5,406 nt of DNA from Nitrososphaerota archaeon (GCA_002698885.1 PAAH01000009.1:1-5406); one strand, 5' to 3'; shown: positions 1-5,347, numbered from the stretch's first letter. A program made the numbers and translations. The notes: a model not told the origin generated them from the sequence alone.

Positions 1-389
1 GGCTATATTATTTAACCAACGAAGAAAGATTTCAAATCATTACTCAAAAAACACTCGAGTCACAAGCAATGTTGGCAGCAGAGAATCCATTTGCATTTGG
101 GTATCTTCTAAATGTGTTGTATCTTAATATTGTAAAACCCACCGAGATTACTATTCTTGATGCTCAAAATGCAAAGGATATGCATATAAGACTAAACAAA
201 AAATTTCTACCTGAATCAATAATTGTACAAATAAAGGCTGAGGAGGATCTGTTAGGATTATCAAAATTTCCTTTTTTTGCAGGAAAAGAATTCCCAAAAC
301 AGGAACCATTTTACAGTATATTTGTATGTAAGAATTCTACTTGTTCATTGCCATTAACAAATTTATCAGATATTGAAAAAATACTCTAG
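1..389 (+). CDS. C-terminal part of YyaL/SSP411-type (DUF255) thioredoxin-domain protein, 5'-partial
   Basis: The reading frame is open from position 3 to a TAG at 387-389 with no stop upstream, so the visible 128 codons are the end of a longer gene; the internal ATG at 69 is not the real start. The family has an N-terminal thioredoxin-like domain followed by an (alpha/alpha)6-type barrel and is usually near 670-700 residues, so about four fifths lies outside the window. Seen here are the helical stretch with AENPFAFGYLL and the C-terminal strand with FVCKNSTCSLPLTN, a spaced cysteine pair followed by Pro that matches the conserved last segment of this family as I remember it. The family's biochemical role is poorly defined; a thiol-redox or sugar-epimerase-like activity has been suggested from the fold. 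The gene converges on the next gene and shares a CTAG stop with it. Identification rests on the C-terminal signature only. Confidence 0.72.
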   Translation, partial: LYYLTNEERFQIITQKTLESQAMLAAENPFAFGYLLNVLYLNIVKPTEITILDAQNAKDMHIRLNKKFLPESIIVQIKAEEDLLGLSKFPFFAGKEFPKQEPFYSIFVCKNSTCSLPLTNLSDIEKIL

Positions 390-706
390 ATAATTTTTAG
401 ATCAATTTGTAATTTTTGTCCTACTTGGGGTCTTCCCATCTTTTCAAACCTATTCTTTGGTAATGTAACTACAACTGAAGTCTGTGCATAGCTTTTTAAT
501 TTAATAGTTGGCTGTGATTGAAGAATTGCTTCTAGTAGAGGCATTACTTGTTGTTTAGTATCTGTATCCAATTTTTTTGAAACATTTTCCATGATTAATT
601 GTTTTTGTGATAAAGGTTCAGTTTGAACATCTTCAACAAGGGTAATTTGAACAAAATTTCCGTTATCAACTATCTGTGTTATCTTATAGGCAATTATTTC
701 TGACAT
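386..706 (-). CDS. Small beta-rich protein of unknown function (106 aa)
   Basis: This is a complete ORF with ATG at 706 and TAG at 386-388. I do not firmly recognise it. There is no signal peptide, membrane segment or cysteine, so a cytoplasmic protein is likely. The N-terminal third alternates hydrophobic residues as in beta strands (IIAYKITQIV, NFVQITLV). The centre (about 33-65) is a helical, Gln/Lys-rich segment, and the end (KSYAQTSVVVTLPKNRFEK, then VGQKLQIDLKI) returns to beta strands. Size and this strand-helix-strand layout with a terminal 'GxPxVGxxLxI' strand loosely recall the archaeal arcadin-1 family, but that is a memory-based guess. A TATA-like box lies 21-28 nt before the ATG, which suggests a leaderless transcript separate from the upstream gene 30 nt away. 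The 3' end overlaps the convergent YyaL-type gene by 4 nt. Confidence 0.8.
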   Translation of the reverse strand: MSEIIAYKITQIVDNGNFVQITLVEDVQTEPLSQKQLIMENVSKKLDTDTKQQVMPLLEAILQSQPTIKLKSYAQTSVVVTLPKNRFEKMGRPQVGQKLQIDLKII

Positions 707-726
707 AAATCATCAAAGTTTCTTGG

Positions 727-734
727 AAATTTAT
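727..734 (-). promoter_or_regulatory. TATA-like box for the 386-706 gene
   Basis: On the minus strand the sequence reads ATAAATTT, centred about 25 nt before the ATG at 706. Archaeal TBP-dependent initiation normally begins about 25 nt downstream of the TATA centre, so the transcript would start at or next to the start codon. The box sits inside the 30-nt gap after the neighbouring stop codon. AT-rich background makes chance matches common. Confidence 0.4.
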
Positions 735-736
735 CT

Positions 737-1021
737 CTATGCCTTTTTTTGTTTAAATGATTCTTTAATTTTATTAGAATTGGTTTTTACTAAATCATAG
801 AATTCTTGCATATCTTCTAATTCTACCTTTAATCCTTGGTTTGAATATGTTTGCAGGAAACTTGAATATACTGTCCCAACAATAATCCCAAATGCTGTGT
901 CAGTCTTTGAATTTGTAACTTCGTTAAACTCGTCTGCAATTTGCATATACGATTCTGCCTCACTGATATAATATTGTATTAAATCCTCTAAGAATTTTTT
1001 ATTGTTATCAGAAATTGTCAT
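737..1021 (-). CDS. Small helical protein of unknown function (94 aa)
   Basis: ATG at 1021 and TAG at 737-739 bound a complete ORF. The product is not recognised. It is acidic at the start and basic at the end (KESFKQKKA), with no cysteine and no convincing signal peptide. Predicted by eye to be largely helical: residues 5-35 (KKFLEDLIQYYISEAESYMQ onward) look like one long amphipathic helix. A Gly-containing hydrophobic stretch (FGIIVGTVYSSFLQTY, about 44-59) follows that is too short and polar to be a clear membrane span, then a charged helix to the end. A small helical-bundle or dimeric protein would fit. It lies between the FxLYD protein (29 nt upstream) and the 106-aa protein (30 nt downstream), with its own TATA-like box at leaderless spacing, so it is probably transcribed independently at least in part. 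Confidence 0.78.
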   Translation of the reverse strand: MTISDNNKKFLEDLIQYYISEAESYMQIADEFNEVTNSKTDTAFGIIVGTVYSSFLQTYSNQGLKVELEDMQEFYDLVKTNSNKIKESFKQKKA

Positions 1022-1038
1022 ATGTCTAACATATTTTG

Positions 1039-1049
1039 TTTGTATAATA
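1039..1049 (-). promoter_or_regulatory. TATA-like box for the 737-1021 gene
   Basis: The minus strand reads TATTATACAAA, with its centre about 24 nt before the ATG at 1021, the geometry of a leaderless archaeal promoter. It occupies the 29-nt gap directly after the TAA stop (1051-1053) of the upstream gene. Support is positional only. Confidence 0.42.
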
Positions 1050-1050
1050 G

Positions 1051-1836
1051 TTAATCTTGTTTTTGTCTAAGTAGTCTCTTAGTATTAGTCACGTTTGAAA
1101 TAATATTAACAACTTTTTCTGGATTTCTTGAAAACAAAATGTAAGATGAAACTGATATAATTAATAACACTCCAGTTCCTAATGGAAATTCTGGAACTGC
1201 AACATATTCATCTGATTCTGCAGTAATACTATATTCAACTGCATGAATTGATTGTGATTTTTCATGAAATGGAATTATAAAGTTACTATTGTCACCTGCA
1301 CGTAGAAAGTCAGGTTTTGTGTATGTTTCAGAAACTGTGACAACATTTCCATCTCTATCATAAAGTGTTGCTACAACTCTAATTATATTTGCTGTAAGTT
1401 CTCCTTTATTTTCTAAAATTCCTGTAATGACAGTATTATTGTGTATATCTTTTGTCAATTCAGTAGATGAAATTTCAATTACCTGATTTTTTGGTGCTGC
1501 TAGAGTATAATCCAGGTTAAGTTCATAATCATTGATACTATCACCTCTTACATTTTTTATTAAAATATCAAAAGCACCTTTTGTTTCTGGCATTACAACA
1601 TTTGAAACAGTTTCTCCAACAATTTTTTTAATTTCATTTCCATCGCCATCTATCAGTAGTGCAGAAATCTTAATTTGATTTAGTGGCGCCGATGTATTAT
1701 TTTCAATTTCACCGACGATGTGTAGTAATCCATCATTGTCAATATACTTTTGATCGTTTTGTATTACTACTTCAGCATATGCTGCTTGACTAATCAATAA
1801 TAAAGGAAGTAAACAAAGGAGTTTTTTCATAATCAT
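1051..1836 (-). CDS. Secreted membrane-anchored protein with two FxLYD-like repeats and a PEFP C-terminal sorting-type signal
   Basis: The 261-residue product opens with a classic signal peptide: Lys4-Lys5, a Leu-rich core (6-15) and a likely cleavage after AYA (19-21). Two related beta-rich repeats follow. Repeat 1 (about 30-95) carries VGEIENNT and ALLIDGDGNEI; repeat 2 (about 131-195) carries TGILENKG and ATLYDRDGNVV. This pairing of a GxIxN strand with an LYDxDG strand is typical of FxLYD domains, extracytoplasmic Ig-like modules. At 215-218 comes PEFP, then a hydrophobic span (about 220-236) and Arg237, the architecture of thaumarchaeal PEF-CTERM signals handled by archaeosortase. Unusually, 24 residues follow, with several basic ones, where sorting signals normally end. 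The protein probably faces outside, possibly as a cell-surface protein, ligand unknown. ATG at 1836 or at 1830 (Met3, directly before Lys-Lys) are both possible starts. It follows the membrane protein gene by 24 nt. Confidence 0.85.
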   Translation of the reverse strand: MIMKKLLCLLPLLLISQAAYAEVVIQNDQKYIDNDGLLHIVGEIENNTSAPLNQIKISALLIDGDGNEIKKIVGETVSNVVMPETKGAFDILIKNVRGDSINDYELNLDYTLAAPKNQVIEISSTELTKDIHNNTVITGILENKGELTANIIRVVATLYDRDGNVVTVSETYTKPDFLRAGDNSNFIIPFHEKSQSIHAVEYSITAESDEYVAVPEFPLGTGVLLIISVSSYILFSRNPEKVVNIISNVTNTKRLLRQKQD

Positions 1837-1860
1837 CTTTATTATATGTGCTTAAAGATT

Positions 1861-2367
1861 TTATGGATTTGAATCCTTTGCATCATTATATAACGTTAGT
1901 CCACCTAGTTCATACTCAAATGATTGTTGCAACAACTCATTAGATCTAATTTTTTCACTTTCATCATCAAACTCAATCCAATTAATTAGATGTATGTCAC
2001 TCTCTAACTGTGATTCTGTTGACAGTTTGAATAGCTTTACTGCGCCTGAAAATGCATCTGGAATTTGTAATGTATCATATTTTGAAATTATATCATTCAT
2101 ATTTTTTATGTGTATTTTTGATGCTTCTAGAAACGCTGTCTTTGTAAGCCCATTTTCTTCCCACATTCTGACATTGGAGTAAAAAATTGATTGTTCATTT
2201 TTTAATTCATCTTGAATTTCTTGTAATTCATTACCAAAATTGAATCCTCTCATTTGTCCTTGCTCAGCAGAATAAAAATAATAAATCACAATTCCTATTA
2301 GAATTACTGCAACCCCTATAGTAGCAGTTTTTCCAAATCCATTATTCTTTTTGGTTTGTCTTCCCAA
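1861..2367 (-). CDS. Type II membrane protein with helical extracytoplasmic domain, unknown function (TTG start)
   Basis: The 168-residue product has a basic N-terminus (RQTKK, 3-7), one membrane span at about 14-32 (TATIGVAVILIGIVIYYF region) and a soluble remainder of about 135 residues, so the bulk probably faces outside. The soluble part is rich in charged amphipathic helices (about 47-65 with ELQEIQDELKNEQ, 73-95, 105-120, 137-160) and suggests a small helical bundle; there is no cysteine and no known catalytic motif. I do not recognise the family beyond a conserved-hypothetical impression. The start is TTG at 2365-2367: the next in-frame ATG lies at residue 39, after the membrane span, and a stop lies just upstream, so TTG (or the ATT two codons earlier) must be used. 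The preceding gene's TAA ends one base before the TTG, which points to translational coupling. No clear Shine-Dalgarno is visible. Confidence 0.78.
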   Translation of the reverse strand: MGRQTKKNNGFGKTATIGVAVILIGIVIYYFYSAEQGQMRGFNFGNELQEIQDELKNEQSIFYSNVRMWEENGLTKTAFLEASKIHIKNMNDIISKYDTLQIPDAFSGAVKLFKLSTESQLESDIHLINWIEFDDESEKIRSNELLQQSFEYELGGLTLYNDAKDSNP

Positions 2368-2368
2368 C

Positions 2369-2659
2369 TTAATCTATGTAGTTACCAGATTCATCAGTCT
2401 TTAATTCTATTGTAAACTCCGTACCACTGATAAATGACTCTCCTCTAACAGTTCTAATTCTAGCTATTACAAGTTCATGAGGCCAGATTTCTACTACAAT
2501 CTCACCTACTGCTGGATTTTCTGGTGCATCAACAATCCTAATATCCTCTTTTTTTATTCCGTATTCCTGGATTTTTTTTATACTGTGTTGTACTAATGGT
2601 TCTGGATCGTTATGGCTTAATGCCCAGACAGTTCCTGAATATTCTACTTTTTCCGACAT
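2369..2659 (-). CDS. Small soluble alpha/beta protein of unknown function (96 aa)
   Basis: The frame opens with a GTG at 2668, but the ATG at 2659 is preferred: GAGTGA, partly complementary to the archaeal 16S 3' end, lies 5 nt upstream of it. From there the product is 96 residues with no signal, membrane span or cysteine. It begins with a strand containing EYSGTVWALSHNDPEPLVQH, followed by a helix (SIKKIQEYGIKKED), then strands (IRIVDAP, GEIVVEIWPHELVIARIRTV) and a final beta hairpin (SFISGTEFTIELKTD). This suggests a compact alpha/beta fold. I do not recognise the family. The start is 20 nt after the RAM-domain gene's stop and its own stop is 1 nt before the next TTG start, so it is almost certainly cotranscribed with both. 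Confidence 0.8.
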   Translation of the reverse strand: MSEKVEYSGTVWALSHNDPEPLVQHSIKKIQEYGIKKEDIRIVDAPENPAVGEIVVEIWPHELVIARIRTVRGESFISGTEFTIELKTDESGNYID

Positions 2660-2679
2660 TAGTTTCACTCTTCAAAAAA

Positions 2680-2916
2680 TTATCCTGATTTAACAACATT
2701 CAATGTCATAGTACTAACTATTCGTGAAAGTCGTCTTATCTTCATTGAAACTGTTTTTTCAAATTCTTCTTGGTCACTGCCATGAATTTCAGCAATAATG
2801 TCATATGCACCAAATGTTACGTATGCATTTTTTACTTGTTCTACCTGTTTTAGTTCATCTAGAATATACTCTTCAGCACCTAAATCACAATTTAATAACA
2901 CAAATCCAACATGCAT
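2680..2916 (-). CDS. Stand-alone Lrp/AsnC-type ligand-binding (RAM) domain protein
   Basis: The 78-residue product MHVGFVLLNCDLGAEEYILD... consists of only the effector-binding alpha/beta domain of Lrp/AsnC regulators; no helix-turn-helix precedes it. Visible family marks are the first strand (GFVLLNC, 3-9), the helix with EEYILDELKQVEQV, the hallmark TFGAYDIIAEI (about 34-44), and the last part with IRRLSRIVSTMTLNVV. In the family this domain dimerises and forms octameric rings with effector sites between dimers, often binding amino acids; stand-alone versions may sense ligands or modulate full-length Lrp proteins. An in-frame GTG at 2940 would add eight residues (MFLVVKKK), but the ATG at 2916 matches the usual N-terminus of this family and lies at suitable distance from the TTTAAA box at 2949-2954. 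It follows the helicase by 58 nt and precedes the 96-aa gene by 20 nt. Confidence 0.9.
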   Translation of the reverse strand: MHVGFVLLNCDLGAEEYILDELKQVEQVKNAYVTFGAYDIIAEIHGSDQEEFEKTVSMKIRRLSRIVSTMTLNVVKSG

Positions 2917-2948
2917 TTTCTTCTTAACTACCAAAAACACTACTATTC

Positions 2949-2954
2949 TTTAAA
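2949..2954 (-). promoter_or_regulatory. TATA-like box for the RAM-domain gene
   Basis: TTTAAA, the same on both strands, is centred about 36 nt before the ATG at 2916 in the 58-nt gap after the helicase stop. Initiation about 26 nt downstream would leave a leader of roughly 9 nt and would exclude the GTG at 2940 as start. It suggests that the RAM, 96-aa and membrane protein genes can be transcribed apart from the helicase. Confidence 0.35.
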
Positions 2955-2974
2955 TGTTGAAAAATTACTATTAA

Positions 2975-4318
2975 TTACCACTTTTTACGACTTGTATTTT
3001 TACTATATGAAGAGCGAGCAAATCTTTTCTTTTTGTATTGATCTCTTGCAGGTCCATCTCTTACACTTCCATTTCTGTTATATCCATTAGTTCTTCGTCC
3101 ACCTGAACCATAACTTCTTCTAAATTTTCCTCCATATCCAGAACGTATTTGTGGTGTCATTCTACGTCCAACCTGTCGTTTTAATGGGTCTGGAATATTA
3201 ATCTCAATTCCTAACTTCTGATTCAAATCAGTCATATCGGATTTAATCTGTTTCTTGATAATATTCCAGTCACCTACAGAGGAATATGATACAAGTGTAA
3301 TTGCATTACCTTTTGCACCTGCTCTTGCAGTTCGACCAATTCTATGAAAATATACCATATCCTGATTTGGGACATCATAATTAACTACTAATCCAACTTT
3401 TGGAACATCTATACCTCGTGCAGCAACATCTGTTGCAACTAAAATATCAGCACGATTTTTTCTGAATTTTAACATTGAATGCTCTCTTCTACTTTGAGAC
3501 ATATCACCTTCTATAGCAACCACGTTAAACCTAGCTTTTTGTAGATCTCTTGCTACGTTTCTGGTACGAATTTTTGTGGAACAAAAAACAATTGTTTGAC
3601 CACGTCTGTTCTCTTTTATGAAAGTAGTAAGATACTTTTGTTTTTCTCTGTCTTTAATGACAAGGAATGATTGATTAATTCCCTCACCACTTAGATCATC
3701 AGTATCTATTAGTACTCTTTTTGGTTCGTTTAGGTATTTATCTGCTAATCTTAAAATCTCTGGCGGCATTGTTGCAGACCATAAAGAAGTTATTCTATTT
3801 TCAGGAACTCGTTCCAAAACAAATTCAATGTCATCTATAAATCCCATATCTAACATAACATCTGCCTCATCAAGTACAACATATTTCACATTGTCAACTT
3901 TTATGGTTCCTCGGTTTAGATGATCAATTAATCTTCCAGGTGTTGCAACAACAATTTCTGGCTTATTTCTTAATGCGTCAAGTTGAATACCCATTCCCTG
4001 TCCGCCGTAAACAGTTGCAACTTTAATTCCAGTAAATTTACCAACATTTTTCACCTCTGTGGTAATTTGTATTGCAAGTTCCCTTGTTGGTGCTATAATC
4101 AAACCTTGAATTCCTCCATTATTGGAAATATGTTCCAGTAATGGAATTCCAAATGATGCAGTTTTACCAGTTCCAGTATGTGCCTGACCAATAACATCAT
4201 TTCCTTCTAAAAGTAGTGGGATTGACTGTGCCTGAATAGGAAATGGCGTAACAAATCCTAATTCCTGAATTCCTTTCAGTATGGTTTCTTTTATTTTTAA
4301 TTCATCAAATGCATTCAT
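2975..4318 (-). CDS. DEAD-box ATP-dependent RNA helicase with basic Arg/Gly-rich tail
   Basis: This 447-residue protein has the full superfamily 2 DEAD-box motif set. The Q motif comprises Phe4 and PFPIQ (25-29). The RecA1 motifs are I AHTGTGKT (46-53), Ia APTREL (76-81), GG (105-106), Ib TPGR (126-129), II DEAD (150-153) and III SAT (181-183). The RecA2 motifs are IV IVFCSTK (243-249), V ATDVAARGID (295-304) and VI HRIGRTARAG (325-334). All residues needed for ATP-dependent RNA duplex unwinding are intact. After about residue 380 comes a low-complexity tail rich in Arg, Gly, Ser, Tyr and Lys (GRR, SGYGGKFRRSYGSGGRR, ending SRKKW) that probably adds non-specific RNA binding, as in RhlE/CshA/DeaD-type enzymes. 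The role is likely mRNA remodelling, ribosome assembly or cold adaptation; the exact subfamily cannot be set by eye. ATG at 4318 opens the Q motif correctly. It diverges from the 43-aa gene. Confidence 0.97.
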   Translation of the reverse strand: MNAFDELKIKETILKGIQELGFVTPFPIQAQSIPLLLEGNDVIGQAHTGTGKTASFGIPLLEHISNNGGIQGLIIAPTRELAIQITTEVKNVGKFTGIKVATVYGGQGMGIQLDALRNKPEIVVATPGRLIDHLNRGTIKVDNVKYVVLDEADVMLDMGFIDDIEFVLERVPENRITSLWSATMPPEILRLADKYLNEPKRVLIDTDDLSGEGINQSFLVIKDREKQKYLTTFIKENRRGQTIVFCSTKIRTRNVARDLQKARFNVVAIEGDMSQSRREHSMLKFRKNRADILVATDVAARGIDVPKVGLVVNYDVPNQDMVYFHRIGRTARAGAKGNAITLVSYSSVGDWNIIKKQIKSDMTDLNQKLGIEINIPDPLKRQVGRRMTPQIRSGYGGKFRRSYGSGGRRTNGYNRNGSVRDGPARDQYKKKRFARSSYSKNTSRKKW

Positions 4319-4320
4319 TT

Positions 4321-4345
4321 CTCTATCTTTAAAGCAATGACAGAG
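4321..4345 (-). promoter_or_regulatory. Hairpin in the helicase mRNA leader, 2 nt before the start codon
   Basis: Read as minus-strand RNA, CTCTGTC (4345-4339) pairs with GATAGAG (4327-4321) over seven positions including one G-U wobble, with an 11-nt loop. The other strand would have an A-C mismatch at that position, so the pairing works only in the helicase mRNA. It ends two bases before the ATG and could hinder ribosome access. Stability is modest and chance formation is possible. Confidence 0.35.
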
Positions 4346-4352
4346 AAAGCAT
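4329..4352 (-). CDS. Possible upstream mini-ORF (7 codons) in the helicase leader
   Basis: An ATG at 4352 opens a frame MLSLSLL ending at TAA (4329-4331), 10 nt before the helicase ATG and out of frame with it. GGTGG, resembling a Shine-Dalgarno core, lies 9 nt upstream of this ATG. The mini-ORF runs through the first arm and most of the loop of the hairpin at 4321-4345, so translating it would open that structure. Nothing shows that it is translated; it may be a chance ATG. Confidence 0.2.
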   Translation of the reverse strand: MLSLSLL

Positions 4353-4396
4353 TTGCTTAATCCACCATTATTTCTATTTTTTTTCTTTTTCTAGGT

Positions 4397-4404
4397 CTAA
4401 TAAA
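4397..4404 (-). promoter_or_regulatory. Possible TATA-like box for the helicase gene
   Basis: The minus strand reads TTTATTAG. If used, transcription would start near 4375, in an A-rich stretch, and give a leader of roughly 57 nt containing the mini-ORF and hairpin. A TTTAAAG at 4328-4334 is nearer but too close to the start codon. This is the least certain of the promoters here. Confidence 0.28.
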
Positions 4405-4463
4405 CCAATGCTTCAACTGAAACGACAGTTTTGTTGAATTTGTTAATGTATATTCTGGGATTA

Positions 4464-4471
4464 TTTATAAA
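4464..4471 (+). promoter_or_regulatory. TATA box for the 43-residue CxxC gene
   Basis: TTTATAAA is centred about 26 nt before the ATG at 4493, the standard spacing from TATA centre to transcription start in archaea, so the mRNA should be leaderless. The match to the archaeal TATA consensus is the best in the window. Its geometry is the main argument that the short downstream ORF is a real gene. Confidence 0.55.
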
Positions 4472-4492
4472 ATGGAATTACCTTGATTTGTC

Positions 4493-4624
4493 ATGGTAGA
4501 GAAAAAAATCAAAGAGGAATTAGATGAACATCAAGAACATGAATCATCTGGTATTTCATGTGATTCATGCCCGCTTGATTCTGCAATTCAAAAACTAGTC
4601 AGTTTGTTTAGGCGTAAAAACTAG
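4493..4624 (+). CDS. 43-residue protein with HxxH and CxxC motifs, possible small metal- or thiol-active protein
   Basis: ATG at 4493 to TAG at 4622-4624 encodes a very hydrophilic 43-residue protein. Residues 3-17 are dense in Glu, Lys and His, with His13 and His16 in HQEH. A Ser-rich link leads to CDSC (Cys23, Cys26), and the C-terminal DSAIQKLVSLFRRKN is a short amphipathic helix ending in basic residues. Two His and two Cys at regular spacing could form one zinc site, or the CxxC could act as a redox pair; neither is proven, and no family is recognised. A strong TATA box at leaderless spacing, sensible codon use and a position 54 nt before a thiol oxidoreductase gene of the same strand support it as a gene. 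An in-frame stop lies 9 nt upstream of the ATG, so the start is well constrained. Confidence 0.65.
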   Translation: MVEKKIKEELDEHQEHESSGISCDSCPLDSAIQKLVSLFRRKN

Positions 4625-4648
4625 GATTTTTAGAATAAATTTGAATAG

Positions 4649-4663
4649 GTTTTTTAATTAAAA
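4649..4663 (+). promoter_or_regulatory. TATA-like box for the DsbA-family gene
   Basis: A T-rich run followed by TTAATTAAAA is centred about 23-25 nt before the ATG at 4679, consistent with a leaderless transcript. It starts 24 nt after the stop of the 43-residue gene, so the two genes may be transcribed separately as well as together. Confidence 0.42.
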
Positions 4664-4678
4664 TTTGATCAACATTGT

Positions 4679-5347
4679 ATGGCTGATAAGAAAAAGGCAA
4701 TAGTAGCAATTGTAGGTATTGCAATTGTTGTTGCACTTGCAGCTTCATTCTCTTCATATATTGGTCAGGTTGAACAGAAAACACAAAGTATTGAAACTGA
4801 ATCACAAATTTTATCTATGAATGTTCCACCGGTTTTAGGTTCAGAGTATGCATCAGTGACAATTATAGAAATGGGAGACTATCAATGCGAGATGTGTAAA
4901 CGATGGTATGATGACACTAGACCAAAAATAATTGAAAACTTTATTGACACTGGAAAAGTAAATTTAGTTTTTATCGACTTGCCAATTTTAGGTCCTGACT
5001 CACATATAGCTGCTGAGGCAACATATTGTGCAAATGATCAAGATAAGTACTGGGATTATCATGCAACACTTTATGATTATCAAGGTCACATGAATTCTGG
5101 TTGGGCTAATTCTGATAGATTAAAGGCATTTGCATTTAATCTTGATATGAACATGGATGAATTTGAGGAATGTCTTGATTCTAGTAAATATGAAGAGCGT
5201 ATAGAGTTTAATGCTAAAAAAGCAAAATCAGGTGGTGCAAATAGCACTCCTACTTTTATTATTGTGAATTCAGTTGGCGACCAGCAAAAAATTATTGGTG
5301 CTCATCCTTATTCAGTTTTTGAAACAGCACTGAATGCATTACTTTGA
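4679..5347 (+). CDS. Membrane-anchored DsbA-family thiol-disulfide oxidoreductase (Thioredoxin_4 type)
   Basis: The 222-residue protein starts with Lys4-6 and a membrane span at about 7-26 (AIVAIVGIAIVVALAASF), then a polar linker and a DsbA-like domain from about 52 to the end, so the catalytic part faces the outside. Seen are strand-1 VTIIEMGDYQCEMCKRWY with the active-site CEMC (70-73), the helical insertion with AAEATYCANDQDKYWDYHATLY (117 is a third Cys), FEECLD with Cys165, and the cis-proline loop NSTPTFIIV (Thr190-Pro191). The second pair, Cys117 and Cys165, is common in BdbD/DsbA-like members and may form a structural disulfide. It probably oxidises or isomerises cysteines in exported proteins; no partner such as DsbB/VKOR is in the window. 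No lipobox is present. It is preceded by a TATA-like box and by the 43-residue CxxC gene. Confidence 0.93.
   Translation: MADKKKAIVAIVGIAIVVALAASFSSYIGQVEQKTQSIETESQILSMNVPPVLGSEYASVTIIEMGDYQCEMCKRWYDDTRPKIIENFIDTGKVNLVFIDLPILGPDSHIAAEATYCANDQDKYWDYHATLYDYQGHMNSGWANSDRLKAFAFNLDMNMDEFEECLDSSKYEERIEFNAKKAKSGGANSTPTFIIVNSVGDQQKIIGAHPYSVFETALNALL

Noticed and set aside
1994..2182. Plus-strand ORF of 62 codons
   Set aside because: It lies wholly inside the type II membrane protein gene on the other strand, has no promoter and shows no sensible domain; it is a shadow frame.
2660..2668. GTG at 2668 as start of the 96-aa protein
   Set aside because: The ATG at 2659 has a Shine-Dalgarno-like GAGTGA 5 nt upstream, and the extra MKL adds no recognisable structure.
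2917..2940. GTG at 2940 as start of the RAM-domain protein
   Set aside because: It lies only 9 nt from the probable TATA box and adds residues not typical of the family N-terminus.
4369..4395. T/C-rich tract in the divergent region as a repeat or origin element
   Set aside because: It is a single low-complexity stretch in an AT-rich intergenic region, with no repeat unit or flanking inverted repeats of the kind seen at archaeal origins.
4608..4805. Minus-strand ORF of 65 codons
   Set aside because: It overlaps the start of the DsbA-family gene and its promoter, and its Gln/Leu-rich product is the reverse reading of the signal-anchor coding sequence.
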